Positions 9,686-18,828 are shown, counted from the stretch's first letter. The stretch is DNA of 33,503 bases from Subtercola sp. (GCA_025463745.1 JAODBB010000037.1:1-33503); one strand, 5' to 3'. Numbers and translations: made by a program. The notes: generated by a model not told the origin, from the sequence alone.

Positions 9686-10945
9686 CTACGATTCGCCCTC
9701 GGCGTCGTCGAGGAGCTTTTGGTGGGCATCTACAAAGGCTTGGGCGATTGGCTGTGCAGTTAGCTCAATCTGCCACGGGCGCGCGCCCGACTTCTCGAGG
9801 GCTGACGCGACGCTCTGGGGGTCGATGACCTGCGGGGGAGTCCAGGCGAGCCGGCGCAGAAGCTCGGGCGTGAGCAGATTTTCGAGCGGAATCTGCTGCG
9901 CTTCGCTCTGCGCCAGAAGGGATTGGCGCGCGAGCTTCAGCCGGGCATCCGCTTCGGGGTTGCGGTCACCCCAGCTGCGCGGCGGCGGCAGGGTGTCTGT
10001 TGCGCGGGTGAGTTGCGGTGGGCTGGTGGATGCCCGCCCGACCTCGATGGCGTTCCACCATCGGTCGAGTTCCGACCTCGACGCGCGCCCCGTGAACTCA
10101 CGGAGCGAGGCGAGCTCGCGTTTCGACTCCGGGAGGGCCCTGGCTGCAGCCGTCAGCGACAGATCGGGAACCAGGCGGCCGGGGGCGATGTCGGTTTCGC
10201 GTGCGAGTTCGTCTCTGGCGAACCACAGTTCTCTGGCGATCGAGAGGCTCTTGGCGCCGCGCAGCGAGTGCACGCCCGAGAGACGCCGCCAGGGGTCGGC
10301 CGCGGCCGGTTTCGTTTCTTTGTCGAGGGTCGCCTGAAACTCCTGCCGAGCGATCTCCGTCTTGCCCTGTTCGTCGAGCAGACCGACCATCACATCACGC
10401 AGATCAACCAGCAGTTCCACGTCGAGGGCGGCGTACTCCAGCCACGACGCAGGCAGGGGCCGGGTCGACCAGTCGGCCGCCGAATGCTCCTTCGCCAAGT
10501 GGATTCCCAGCAACTCCTCGACCACGGTGCCGAGCCCCACGCGCGGCAGGCCCAGCAGCCGTGCGGCCAGCTCGGTATCGAAGATCACCGTCGGCAGCAG
10601 CTCTACCTCACGCAGGCACGCCAGGTCTTGGCTGGCCGCGTGCAGCACCCACTCTTCGCCCGAGATCACGTCAGAGAGCTCGGCGAACGAGCCGATGGGC
10701 GGTGGATCGAATAAGAACGTTCCGGCGCCCCGACGGTACAACTGAATCAGGTAGGCGCGCTGCGAGTACCGGAAGCCTGATGCGCGTTCGGCGTCGATAG
10801 CGAGCGGGCCGGTGCCGGCGGCGATCAGCTCTACCGCCGCGAGGTAGCCTTCGCGCGTGTCGATCACCCGGCGGGGAGTCACGGCTCGCGGCTCGGCGTC
10901 ATCAGCTGCCGCACCAGGCGCCGGCTGAGCTTCAGTCACGAGCAT
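9686..10945 (-). CDS. rnd: RNase D-like 3'-5' exoribonuclease with HRDC domain
   Basis: This 419-residue protein is a DEDD-family exonuclease. The acidic residues are visible: D51 and E53 in LAIDAERASG, then HAASQDLACL near residue 105, FDTELAARLLG near residue 120, and YAALDVELLVDL near residue 175 (the Y-x3-D motif). An HRDC nucleic-acid-binding domain follows at about residues 215-300 and a less conserved C-terminal helical part completes the protein. RNase D trims 3' ends of tRNA precursors in well-studied bacteria; here the substrate is inferred. The start ATG overlaps the 3' end of the DUF3000 gene by 14 bp, so the two are translationally linked. This pairing is, as I recall, common in Actinobacteria. 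Confidence 0.93.
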   Translation of the reverse strand: MLVTEAQPAPGAAADDAEPRAVTPRRVIDTREGYLAAVELIAAGTGPLAIDAERASGFRYSQRAYLIQLYRRGAGTFLFDPPPIGSFAELSDVISGEEWVLHAASQDLACLREVELLPTVIFDTELAARLLGLPRVGLGTVVEELLGIHLAKEHSAADWSTRPLPASWLEYAALDVELLVDLRDVMVGLLDEQGKTEIARQEFQATLDKETKPAAADPWRRLSGVHSLRGAKSLSIARELWFARDELARETDIAPGRLVPDLSLTAAARALPESKRELASLREFTGRASRSELDRWWNAIEVGRASTSPPQLTRATDTLPPPRSWGDRNPEADARLKLARQSLLAQSEAQQIPLENLLTPELLRRLAWTPPQVIDPQSVASALEKSGARPWQIELTAQPIAQAFVDAHQKLLDDAEGES

Positions 10946-11528
10946 TGCGCTTCGTCGACAGCAGGCTCACGCCTTCGGTGACGGGAGGGAGCCCGGCAAG
11001 CATGCAGAGCAGTTCGCCCCAGCCTTCGACATGCGCTTTCATGTCAGCATCTCCCGGGCTCCACGAGGCGCGGAGTTCGATTTGGGCGCCGTCGCCCTGT
11101 TTGGCCAATTCACCGAACCCGGAGGAGATGATCTTTGTTGCTGTACCCGAAGCATGTGAATAGTTTGCCCCCTGAGCGTCGAGTGCATCAATCAACCACG
11201 ACCAGGTTACGTCAGCCAGAAACGGATCGAGCCCGATTTCGGTCTCGAGCGGCGCCTGCACGAAGCACACGACACGGAACGGGCCTCCCCAGGCCTGCGG
11301 CTCTTCGGCGTCGTACAGAAGGATGAACCGGCCGGTGCCGAGGTCTGAATCGGAGCCGTGGCGCAGCGGCGTGACGTCTGCCGACAGCGCTATCGAGTAC
11401 GGCGCGAGGTTCGCGGGCGACGCGATCTCGTTCACCACGAGCTCTGGGCGCGTCTTGGCCTTTCGAAGGGAGCCGAGTGCCGCGGCGAAAGGCTGCGGCA
11501 GCGCAGGGCTGAAAGGAGAATCGGACAC
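10932..11528 (-). CDS. DUF3000 domain protein
   Basis: This 198-residue protein matches, as I recall it, the actinobacterial DUF3000 family. Visible features are the N-terminal PFAAALGSLRKAKTRPELVV, the stretch RFILLYDAEEPQAWGGPFRVVCFVQA, and the ending ELLCMLAGLPPVTEGVSLLSTKRNARD. There is no signal peptide or membrane segment, so it is likely cytoplasmic. Function is unknown. It starts at a GTG (11528) with GGCGAG directly upstream and overlaps the RNase D gene by 14 bp, which suggests a link to RNA metabolism but proves nothing. It is divergent from the alpha/beta hydrolase gene. Confidence 0.85.
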   Translation of the reverse strand: MSDSPFSPALPQPFAAALGSLRKAKTRPELVVNEIASPANLAPYSIALSADVTPLRHGSDSDLGTGRFILLYDAEEPQAWGGPFRVVCFVQAPLETEIGLDPFLADVTWSWLIDALDAQGANYSHASGTATKIISSGFGELAKQGDGAQIELRASWSPGDADMKAHVEGWGELLCMLAGLPPVTEGVSLLSTKRNARD

Positions 11529-11616
11529 CTCGCCAGACTAGAGTTTTTTTGTGTGTCTACTGGGAAGGCACGCCGTTTGGCCAGTGGGGCGCTCGAAGGT
11601 ATGAAAAGGTGTGCCA

Positions 11617-12855
11617 ATGAACAACCGTGACTCGTTCGGCGTTCGGCTGCGCGCAGACGAACAACCGAAACGCGATCTGGTCGCTCCGTGGGTCGTCTCG
11701 GCTATCGCGGTCGGTGCGGTCGCCGCTCTCGCCACCGCCACCGCGGCCTTCGTCACCGCGAAATTCTCCCGTTCGGTCGTCATTCCCACCGATTCGGCCA
11801 CCGAAGATCTGCGTATCTACTCGGCGGAGCTCGGGCCAGACGGCAGGGGAATCGTCACCCTCGGCATTTCGGCCGACTCGCTGGTCGCGGGGCGCTACAG
11901 CCTGTGGTTCGCGGGCGGAACGGGGCACGCACGAGTCGGCGGCATCATCTCGGTGAGAGACGGCCGCGTCACGCGCAGCGTCGAACGCGTCGACCATGGC
12001 GAGCTCGCGGATGCCCGGTGGGGCCGCCTCGGCAGCTGGTACTTTCTCGACCCCCGCGAACTCGGCCTCGAGGTGCACGACGTGATCGTCGAGACCGAAC
12101 TCGGCCCGGCGCCCGCGTGGTTCGTGCCCGCGGTCTCGCCGGATGACACGCCCAGCACCCGCTGGGTCATCGCCGTGCACGGCAGGGGAGTGCGCCGCGC
12201 CGAGACCATTCGGGCGCTCCCTCTCTTTCACGAGCTCGGCTACAGCGTGCTGCAGGTGTCGTACCGCAACGACGGCGAGGCGCCCAAGAGCCCCGACGGC
12301 CGGTACGCCCTCGGCGACACCGAGTGGCACGACATCGACGCCGCGATGGCCTACGCCGTCGAACACGGCGCCACCGAGCTCATTCTGATGGGCTGGTCGA
12401 TGGGCGGGGCCACTGTGCTGCAGGCGGCCACCCGATCATCCAGCCGCTCGTATCTCACCGCCGTCGTGCTCGACTCGCCGGTGGTCGCGTGGAGCGACAC
12501 CATTGTGTTCCAGGGCCACCTCAACCACTTGCCCGAGCCGATTTCGAGGGCCGTGATGGCGACCATCGGTTCGGAGGTGGGCCGTTCGATCACCGGGCAG
12601 TCTGCGCCGATCGACTTCAAACGGCTCGACTTCGTCGCTCGCGCCTCAGAGGTCGCCTGGCCGGTGCTGATCCTGCACAGCGACGACGACGGATTCGTGC
12701 CCTCGACGGCGTCGCGCAAACTCGCCGAGGCCCGGCCCGATCTCGTGACACTGGTGCCGTTCTCGGTGGCCAAGCACGTGCGGCTGTGGAACTACGACCC
12801 CGAGAAGTACACCACGGCCATCCGCAGCTGGCTCACGCAGCGCGGCCTCGCCTAA
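11617..12855 (+). CDS. Membrane-anchored alpha/beta hydrolase
   Basis: This 412-residue protein has an N-terminal membrane segment (WVVSAIAVGAVAALATATAA, about residues 25-45) and an alpha/beta-hydrolase domain beginning near residue 180 (RWVIAVHGRG). The catalytic triad is visible: Ser in LMGWSMGGATVL (about 261), Asp in LHSDDDGFVPS (about 354) and His in AKHVRLWNYD (about 387). The region between the anchor and the hydrolase domain is a beta-rich, family-specific part. ATG at 11617 is preferred over GTG at 11611 because AAGG (11606-11609) sits 7 nt before it. The hydrolase domain is probably outside the membrane or tethered to it. Likely an esterase or peptidase of the S9-like group; the substrate is unknown. 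Confidence 0.87.
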   Translation: MNNRDSFGVRLRADEQPKRDLVAPWVVSAIAVGAVAALATATAAFVTAKFSRSVVIPTDSATEDLRIYSAELGPDGRGIVTLGISADSLVAGRYSLWFAGGTGHARVGGIISVRDGRVTRSVERVDHGELADARWGRLGSWYFLDPRELGLEVHDVIVETELGPAPAWFVPAVSPDDTPSTRWVIAVHGRGVRRAETIRALPLFHELGYSVLQVSYRNDGEAPKSPDGRYALGDTEWHDIDAAMAYAVEHGATELILMGWSMGGATVLQAATRSSSRSYLTAVVLDSPVVAWSDTIVFQGHLNHLPEPISRAVMATIGSEVGRSITGQSAPIDFKRLDFVARASEVAWPVLILHSDDDGFVPSTASRKLAEARPDLVTLVPFSVAKHVRLWNYDPEKYTTAIRSWLTQRGLA

Positions 12856-12857
12856 CC

Positions 12858-12910
12858 GAGGATGAGCAGGCAGCCGCGACACAGATATCCGTCGGCTGCC
12901 GGCCATCCTC
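12858..12910. terminator. Bidirectional terminator between hydrolase and sufE genes
   Basis: Stem GAGGATG (12858-12864) pairs with CATCCTC (12904-12910), with a second stem GCAGCCG/CGGCTGC inside. It starts 2 bp after the hydrolase stop and touches the stop of the convergent SufE gene. The T-tract is short (ATTTGA). Confidence 0.7.
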
Positions 12911-13352
12911 ATTTGACCGCGGTCTTCTCGCGCACCTGACGCTTCGTACGGCCGAGCATCGCCGTCATGCCGCGGATGCGCAAGGGGGAGACCGCCTGCG
13001 ACAGCCCGATCATCTGCGGATAGTCGTCGGGGACCGCCAGCACCTCGTCGGCGGTCAAGCCGCCCAGGCCCTGAGCCAGAATCGACGCGAACCCGCGGGT
13101 GGTCGGCGATTCTTTCGGTGCCGTGGCGAACAGGTGCACGATCTGGTTCTCGTCGACCTCCACGAAGATGAACACGGGCGACTGGCACTCCACGACCTTT
13201 TCGAAGAGGTCGGGATGCTCGCTGTAACGCTCGGGCAGTTCGGGCAGCTCGTTCGAGAACTCGAGCAGCAATTGCAGCCGGTCTTTGAGCGACAGCTCGA
13301 GAAAGTCGTCGCGGATTTCGGCGAGCGCCGGGTGCAGTTCAGTCGTAGCCAC
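12909..13352 (-). CDS. sufE: SufE family sulfur acceptor protein
   Basis: SufE proteins accept persulfide sulfur on a Cys and pass it on, usually from the SufS cysteine desulfurase for Fe-S cluster assembly. Starting at GTG 13352 the protein has 147 residues, the usual length; the longer open frame to 13433 only reads antisense-like sequence inside the upstream gene. The acceptor Cys is C56 in KVVECQSPVF, and the C-terminal ITRG-like part LRIRGMTAMLGRTKRQV is present. It follows the sulfurtransferase stop by 5 bp, so the two form one operon. The partner could therefore be the neighbouring rhodanese as well as SufS; that is inference. Confidence 0.9.
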   Translation of the reverse strand: MATTELHPALAEIRDDFLELSLKDRLQLLLEFSNELPELPERYSEHPDLFEKVVECQSPVFIFVEVDENQIVHLFATAPKESPTTRGFASILAQGLGGLTADEVLAVPDDYPQMIGLSQAVSPLRIRGMTAMLGRTKRQVREKTAVK

Positions 13353-13357
13353 CGCGG

Positions 13358-14263
13358 TTACTTCACGACGTGCTCGCCGCGCTCGGCACCCTGAACGATC
13401 GGAACCCGCACGGCAGAACCCCACTCGGTCCACGAGCCGTCGTAGTTGCGCACGCCTTCGAAGCCCAGCAGGTGAGTCAGTACGAACCAGGTGTGGCTCG
13501 AACGCTCGCCGATGCGGCAGTATGCGATCACGTCGTCTGCGTCATCGAGCCCCAGGCCCTCGCGGTAGATCTCATTGAGGTCGGCGAGCGGCTTGAAGGT
13601 GCCGTCTTCGGCAGCAGCCTTGGCCCACGGCACGTTGTGCGCGCTCGGAATGTGGCCGGCACGCAAGGCGCCCTCTTCGGGGTAGGCCGGCGCGGTGGTG
13701 CGTTCGCCGCTGTATTCTTCGGGCGAACGCACATCGATGAGCGTGCCGCCCACATTGAGATGGTCGATCACGTCGTCTTTGAAGGCGCGGATCTCGACAT
13801 CGCTGCGCTCGGCGATCGGGTACTCGACGGGCGTGATCTCCGGCACATCCGTGGTGATCGCCCGGCCCTCGGCGATCCATTTGTCACGGCCGCCGTCGAG
13901 CAGACGAACGTCTTCGTGGCCGAACAGGCTGAACACCCACAGTGTGTAGGCAGCCCACCAGTTGCTCTTGTCGCCGTAGATCACCACGGTCGAATTGCGA
14001 TCGATTCCCCGGCTGCCGGCCAGCACCGCGAACTCCTCACCGAAGATGTAGTCACGTGTGACCGGGTCGTTGAGGTCGGTGTGCCAGTCGATCTTGACCG
14101 AACCGGGAATGTGGCCCGTTTCGTAGAGCAGCACGTCTTCGTCGGATTCGACGACCACAAGATCGGTGTCACCGAGGTGCTCGGCCAGCCAGTCGGTGCT
14201 CACCAGACGGTTCGGGTGAGCGTACTCGGCGAATTTGGGTGTGGTGTCGGTTTCGACAGCCAT
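13358..14263 (-). CDS. sseA: Thiosulfate / 3-mercaptopyruvate sulfurtransferase
   Basis: This 301-residue protein has two rhodanese domains. The N-terminal inactive one spans about residues 20-140 ([36 protein letters not shown]) and the C-terminal active one about residues 160-295. The catalytic Cys is at about residue 248 in [15 protein letters not shown]. The loop CRIGERS resembles thiosulfate-type actinobacterial enzymes more than the CGSGVTA loop of typical mercaptopyruvate enzymes, so the sulfur donor should be called with caution. The gene diverges from zapE across about 60 bp and leads the sufE gene by 5 bp. The ATG at 14263 is preceded by GGAGG (revcomp of CCTCC near 14270), a strong RBS. 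Confidence 0.92.
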   Translation of the reverse strand: MAVETDTTPKFAEYAHPNRLVSTDWLAEHLGDTDLVVVESDEDVLLYETGHIPGSVKIDWHTDLNDPVTRDYIFGEEFAVLAGSRGIDRNSTVVIYGDKSNWWAAYTLWVFSLFGHEDVRLLDGGRDKWIAEGRAITTDVPEITPVEYPIAERSDVEIRAFKDDVIDHLNVGGTLIDVRSPEEYSGERTTAPAYPEEGALRAGHIPSAHNVPWAKAAAEDGTFKPLADLNEIYREGLGLDDADDVIAYCRIGERSSHTWFVLTHLLGFEGVRNYDGSWTEWGSAVRVPIVQGAERGEHVVK

Positions 14264-14324
14264 TGTTACCTCCGATAGTGGCCGTGCGGCCGGTCGTTCA
14301 ATTCGTGCGCTTTAATTGCTAGTG

Positions 14325-15362
14325 ATGACAACCGACAGCGGCAGTACAACTATTCCATTGCACCTCGTTGATCTCCGGCCCACCCTCAGCGGGGCAGAGA
14401 TGGCGGCCGTGCTGGTGCCACCGCGCCAGTTTGACACGGCATCGTTCGACTCGTATCGGCCCGACCCCGATCATCCGTCACAAGCCGAAACACTGCAGAA
14501 GGTGCGGGCGTTCGCCCAGAGCTGGGGGCCGGCGAAGTCGGTCGGGTTCTTCGGCCGTGCCAAGAGAACGCCGGCACCGAAACCGGGCATCTACCTCGAC
14601 GGCGGGTTCGGCGTCGGCAAGACGCACTTGCTGGCAGCGCTCTGGCATGCGGCGCCCGCGCCGAAGTACTTCGGCACGTTCATCGAGTTCACCGCGCTCG
14701 TCGGGGCGATCGGTTACCTCGACACCGTGAAGCTGCTCAGCGGGGCGAAACTGATCGCCATCGACGAGTTCGAGCTCGACGACCCGGGTGACACCATGAT
14801 GATGACCCGCCTGCTGGGCGACCTCGTCGCCACCGGCACGAAGCTCGCCGCCACCTCGAACACCCCGCCGAATGCTCTGGGTGAGGGCCGATTCGCGGCC
14901 GAAGACTTCTTGCGCGAGATCCAGGCCCTCTCGGGGCGGTTCGACATCATTCGCATCGACGGCCTCGACTATCGTCGCCGCCACATCGAAGGTCACGCGA
15001 CAACGCTCGACGACACCGAGCTCGAGGGCGTCATCGCGGGTCTGGATGACGCGGGCAGCCGTTACACGGTCGACTCGTTCACCGAGCTCATCCGATTTCT
15101 GGGTACGCTCCACCCCTCGAGGTACGTCAAGCTGCTCGACGGCCTCGATGCCTTAGTCATCACCGACGCGAGCGTGCTGGTGAACCAGACCGACGCCTTG
15201 CGTTTCGTGGCGTTCATCGACCGCGTGTACGACGCCCAGCTGCCCATCTTCTCTTCGGGGCTGCCTCTCGACGAGGTTTTCGCCGGCGACATGATGAACG
15301 GCGGCTATCGCAAGAAGTATCTGCGTTCCGCCTCCCGGCTGATCGCTTCGACAGAGCGCTAG
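14325..15362 (+). CDS. zapE: Cell division protein ZapE (AFG1-like ATPase)
   Basis: This 345-residue P-loop ATPase has Walker A GGFGVGKTHLL at about residues 93-103 and Walker B LIAIDEFELDD near 143-153, with a sensor region ATSNTPPNALGEGRF. These are characteristic of the AFG1/ZapE family. ZapE is associated with Z-ring function in proteobacteria; the role in Actinobacteria is less clear. The ATG at 14325 is chosen over TTG 14316 and GTG 14322; no strong RBS separates them, so the transcript may have a very short leader. It diverges from the sulfurtransferase gene, so the 60 bp between them carries both promoters. Confidence 0.9.
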   Translation: MTTDSGSTTIPLHLVDLRPTLSGAEMAAVLVPPRQFDTASFDSYRPDPDHPSQAETLQKVRAFAQSWGPAKSVGFFGRAKRTPAPKPGIYLDGGFGVGKTHLLAALWHAAPAPKYFGTFIEFTALVGAIGYLDTVKLLSGAKLIAIDEFELDDPGDTMMMTRLLGDLVATGTKLAATSNTPPNALGEGRFAAEDFLREIQALSGRFDIIRIDGLDYRRRHIEGHATTLDDTELEGVIAGLDDAGSRYTVDSFTELIRFLGTLHPSRYVKLLDGLDALVITDASVLVNQTDALRFVAFIDRVYDAQLPIFSSGLPLDEVFAGDMMNGGYRKKYLRSASRLIASTER

Positions 15363-15451
15363 GGCACACTCACCCGCCCAGGCACGCGGATGCGACCGGA
15401 TAGCACTCCTGAGCTGTCACCCAAAGTGGGGGTACAGATTTCAATTGAATT

Positions 15452-15531
15452 GTCGGCCGCCCGAAACACAGTTGTTACAAAGGCACGGATCGCGTTACCA
15501 ACGCGAAACATAGATTCACCTCACCCGAAAC
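15452..15531 (+). promoter_or_regulatory. GlnR-like binding-site ladder upstream of amtB
   Basis: Half-sites of the actinobacterial GlnR consensus (gTnAC-n6-GaAAC) recur with exact 6-base spacing. One pair is GTTAC at 15494-15498 with GAAAC at 15505-15509; a third half-site GAAAC is at 15527-15531, 22 bp after the first GAAAC. A second group has GAAAC at 15463-15467 and GTTAC at 15474-15478, also separated by 6 bases. The fourth positions of each group are degenerate. They lie about 100-180 bp before the amtB start, where nitrogen control is expected. Spacing and target gene together make the call; binding is not shown. Confidence 0.65.
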
Positions 15532-15632
15532 CTCGACCCACGAAGCTAATGGCGTAGCCGAGGCGAGCAGACCCGAATTGGGGGACATCTGCGCACCGGT
15601 GCATTTACTCGGTTCGAGAGAGGTAATTTCCA

Positions 15633-16907
15633 ATGATGTTCCTAGCAGATGATCCAACAGCTGGAGACGTTCAATCCGCTGTAAACGCCCTGTGGCTGCT
15701 TGTCGCCGCCGCCCTCGTTCTCATCATGACTCCCGGTGTCGCCTTCTTCTACGGCGGCATGGTCAAGGCCAAGAGCGTTGTCAGCATGATGATGATGAGC
15801 TTCGGCGCGATGGGCCTCGTCGGCGTGCTGTGGGTGTTCTACGGATACGGCCTGGCCTTTGGCACTCCGCTTATCCCGGGTTTTCTCGGTAACCCGTTCG
15901 ACGCCTCCCAGCCACTGATCTTCCTTCAGAGCTTCTTGGGAATCGGCGATGGCGGTGCCATGACTCCGAGTCTGCCCGATCTTGCTTTCGTCGGATTCCA
16001 GGCGACCTTCGCCATCATCACCGTCGCCCTGATCTCCGGTGCTATCGCAGACCGCGCGAAGTTCGGCGCCTGGATGGTCTTCGCCGGGTTCTGGGTGACG
16101 ATCGTCTACTTCCCCGTCGCTTTCTGGGTATTCAACCTCAAAGAGGGCTGGGCACCGACCTGGGGTGTCAACGACTTCGCCGGTGGTACTGCGGTGCACA
16201 TCAACGCTGGTGCGGCAGGTTTGGCACTCGCCCTTGTGCTCGGTAAACGCATCGGGTTCCAGAAGGGCATCCAGAAGCCGCACAACGTTCCGCTGACGTT
16301 GCTCGGTGCATCACTGCTCTGGTTCGGCTGGTTCGGCTTCAACTCCGGTTCAGAAGCCGCCGTTGATGGTGTAGCCGCAATCGCCTGGATCAACACGCTC
16401 GCCGCTCCCGCCGCCGCTATTCTCGGCTGGCTGATCGTCGAGAAGATCAAAGACGGCAAGGCGACCTCGATCGGTGCGGCTTCGGGTGCTGTGACGGGTC
16501 TCGTCGCGATCACCCCGGCCTGTAACATCCTTACGCCCGGCTGGGGCCTGCTGCTCGGTCTTCTGGCCGGTGCGCTCTGCTGCCTCACTATCGAGCTGAA
16601 ATTCAAGCTCGGCTTCGATGACTCGCTCGATGTCGTGGGCATCCACCTCGTCGGTGGTCTGTTCGGTACCCTCTACATCGGTATCTTCGGCGCCGGCATC
16701 GGCCTGGTCGACAGCGGCAGCTTCGCTCAGCTCGGTAAGCAAGCCACGGCAGCCTTCGCGGTGATGATCTTCTCGTTCGTTCTCGCCTGGGTCATCGGCA
16801 CGATCATCCAGAAGACGATGGGCTTCCGCATCACGAGCGAAGACGAGATCGCGGGCGTCGACACGGTGGTTCACGGCGAAGAGAGCTACGCGCTCGATCC
16901 GGCTTAA
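15633..16907 (+). CDS. amtB: Ammonium transporter (Amt/MEP family)
   Basis: Amt proteins carry ammonium across the cytoplasmic membrane as trimers. The 424-residue protein has about 11 hydrophobic segments and lacks a cleaved signal of the E. coli type, starting with DPTAGDVQSAVNALWLLVAA. The two pore His residues are in GGTAVHINAGAAGLAL (about residue 189) and DVVGIHLVGGLFGT (about residue 337). The C-terminal tail GFRITSEDEIAGVD, which contacts PII in relatives, is intact. AGAGAGG (15617-15623) lies 9 nt before the ATG at 15633. No glnK or glnD follows; a terminator closes the unit and the gene appears monocistronic. GlnR-like sites upstream suggest induction under nitrogen limitation. Confidence 0.97.
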   Translation: MMFLADDPTAGDVQSAVNALWLLVAAALVLIMTPGVAFFYGGMVKAKSVVSMMMMSFGAMGLVGVLWVFYGYGLAFGTPLIPGFLGNPFDASQPLIFLQSFLGIGDGGAMTPSLPDLAFVGFQATFAIITVALISGAIADRAKFGAWMVFAGFWVTIVYFPVAFWVFNLKEGWAPTWGVNDFAGGTAVHINAGAAGLALALVLGKRIGFQKGIQKPHNVPLTLLGASLLWFGWFGFNSGSEAAVDGVAAIAWINTLAAPAAAILGWLIVEKIKDGKATSIGAASGAVTGLVAITPACNILTPGWGLLLGLLAGALCCLTIELKFKLGFDDSLDVVGIHLVGGLFGTLYIGIFGAGIGLVDSGSFAQLGKQATAAFAVMIFSFVLAWVIGTIIQKTMGFRITSEDEIAGVDTVVHGEESYALDPA

Positions 16908-16940
16908 CCGCTCGGCCTGCACCAAACAGTCAACAGCAGA

Positions 16941-16980
16941 AAAGCTGGGTGCCGCTTCTTCGGAAGGGGCACCCAGCTTT
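16941..16980. terminator. Bidirectional terminator with UUCG loop
   Basis: A perfect 13-bp stem AAAGCTGGGTGCC (16941-16953) / GGCACCCAGCTTT (16968-16980) carries an inner CTTC-TTCG-GAAG hairpin. The A and T runs at the two ends serve both directions. It lies between the convergent amtB and fatty acyl-CoA ligase genes. Confidence 0.92.
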
Positions 16981-17008
16981 CTGCGTTGCGGGGCGGGGGC
17001 TTGAGCGG

Positions 17009-18709
17009 CTACTGCTTTGTGGCCAGCAGGTCGTCGCGAACCGTGCGCCGCAGAACCTTGCCGATGAGCGAGACCGGCAGCTCATCGATCTCGACAACGC
17101 GGCGCGGCACCTTGTACGCCGCCAGGTGGTCGCGGCAGAAGTCGCGAATCGACTTCTCATCGAGCGAATGCCCGGGCTTCACGACGACAGCGGCCACGAC
17201 GTCTTCATCGCCCTTCTCGCCCGGCAAACCCACAACGGCCACGTCTTTCACGCTTGTATGCATGCGCACCGCGTCTTCGACCTCCGAAGGAGACACATTG
17301 AAACCGCCGGTGATGATGAGCTCTTTGATGCGGTCGACGACCGACACGAAGCCGTCTTCGTCGATCGAGACGATGTCACCCGTGCGAAACCAGCCGTCAG
17401 GCAGCAGCACATCGCGGGTCTGGTCGGGTTTGCGCCAATACCCCGAGAACACCTGCGGGCCCCGAATCAACAGTTCACCGGCTTCACCCGTCGCCCGGTC
17501 GACATCGACATCCTCGGGGTCGACAATGCGAATCTCGGTGTTCGGAAAGGGCAGGCCGATCGATCCGGCGCGGCGAGTCGGCCCGACCGGGTTGGCCAGC
17601 GCGATCGGCGACGTCTCAGTGAGCCCGTAGCCCTCTACCAAGAGCCCGCCGGTCATGCTCTCCCACAGTTCCACCGTCGGCACGGGCAGGGTCATGGCAC
17701 CCGAGATGGCGACGCGGATGCCCGTCAGGTCGACCCCGCGCTCCTTCGCGGCCACGGCGAGCCGCTGGTAGATCGGCGGAACGGCCGGCAGAAACGTGGG
17801 CGGGTTCTTTTTCGCCGCCTGCAACACCAGGTCGACGTCGAACCGGGGCAGAAGCACCAGCCGCGCACCGAGGCTCATGGCGAACGTCAGGCAGAGCGTC
17901 AACCCGTAGGCGTGGAACATCGGCAACACACCGTAGACCACCTCGGTGCCCTCGGCCATCTCCGGCACCCAGGCGCGGCCCTGCAGGGCGTTCACGTGCA
18001 GGTTGAGGTGGGTGAGCATCGCGCCCTTCGGCGTGCCCGTGGTGCCGCTGGTGTATTGCAGCAGCGCGATGTCGTTGACGCTCGGCCGCGGCACCGACTT
18101 TTTGATGCGCCGGTGCTCGAGCAGCGCCTCCCAGGTCACGGTGTTGCGGGCTTTCGCATGCAAGGCGTTTCTCGAATCGCGCGCCTTCGAGATCGGCAGC
18201 CGCAGAAGCGCTCGCGTAGAGAGCGGCATCGCTCGGGTGAGATCGACCGAAATGAGGTGACTGACGGCCAGATCGTCCGGCATCTTCTGAATGGTTTGGC
18301 ATACCTTGTCCCAGGCGATCACCACGGTGGCGCCGTGGTCTTCGAACTGGTGCCGCAACTCACGCGGGGTGTAGAGCGGATTGTGTTCGACGACGATGGC
18401 GCCGAGTCGCAGCACCGCATAGAAGGCAGCGATGTGCTGCGGGCAGTTGGGCAGCACCAGCGCGACACGGTCGCCGTGCTTCACGCCCAGCCTGCGCAGG
18501 CCCTCTGCGGCCCTGTCGATCTGCTCGCCCAACTCGCGATAGGTGGTCTCGTGCCCGAAGAACTCGAGAGCGACCTTGCGCCCGAAGCGCGCCACGGAGT
18601 TCTCGATGAAGTCGACGAGCGAATCGGTGGGCAGCTCGATGTCGGCCGGCACCCCCTCGGCGTAGCTGGCGAGCCATGGGCGCGAACGGAGCGAGAATGC
18701 AGGTGTCAT
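17009..18709 (-). CDS. fadD: Long-chain fatty acid--CoA ligase
   Basis: This ligase activates fatty acids to acyl-CoA through an acyl-adenylate. From ATG 18709 the protein has 566 residues, normal for the family; AGAAAGG lies 6 nt upstream, whereas the 73 extra residues of the longer open frame are Arg/Cys-rich and not family-like. The P-loop-like motif LLQYTSGTTGTPKGAML is at about 215-231, the segment VEGYGLTETSP follows near 345, GWFRTGDIVSIDEDGF near 438 carries the ATP-ribose Asp, and the final Lys lies in a typical LPVSLIGKVLRR context. It stands alone between the amtB terminator and a divergent small gene, so it is not part of the fadAB operon but probably supplies it. Confidence 0.94.
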   Translation of the reverse strand: MTPAFSLRSRPWLASYAEGVPADIELPTDSLVDFIENSVARFGRKVALEFFGHETTYRELGEQIDRAAEGLRRLGVKHGDRVALVLPNCPQHIAAFYAVLRLGAIVVEHNPLYTPRELRHQFEDHGATVVIAWDKVCQTIQKMPDDLAVSHLISVDLTRAMPLSTRALLRLPISKARDSRNALHAKARNTVTWEALLEHRRIKKSVPRPSVNDIALLQYTSGTTGTPKGAMLTHLNLHVNALQGRAWVPEMAEGTEVVYGVLPMFHAYGLTLCLTFAMSLGARLVLLPRFDVDLVLQAAKKNPPTFLPAVPPIYQRLAVAAKERGVDLTGIRVAISGAMTLPVPTVELWESMTGGLLVEGYGLTETSPIALANPVGPTRRAGSIGLPFPNTEIRIVDPEDVDVDRATGEAGELLIRGPQVFSGYWRKPDQTRDVLLPDGWFRTGDIVSIDEDGFVSVVDRIKELIITGGFNVSPSEVEDAVRMHTSVKDVAVVGLPGEKGDEDVVAAVVVKPGHSLDEKSIRDFCRDHLAAYKVPRRVVEIDELPVSLIGKVLRRTVRDDLLATKQ

Positions 18710-18828
18710 GGGCAGCCTTTCTGTGGCGTCGATGCCGATCCTCATTATGCGACAACCACCAGTCTGCCCCGAACTCGGCTGTCGAAAACGTACAAACACG
18801 GGCCAATCGAAACTCGCTCGCACTAGCA

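Noticed and set aside
16949-18826. 625-codon open frame opposite the fatty acyl-CoA ligase gene
   Set aside because: Antisense shadow of a gene with clear AMP-binding motifs; no RBS and no recognisable domain.
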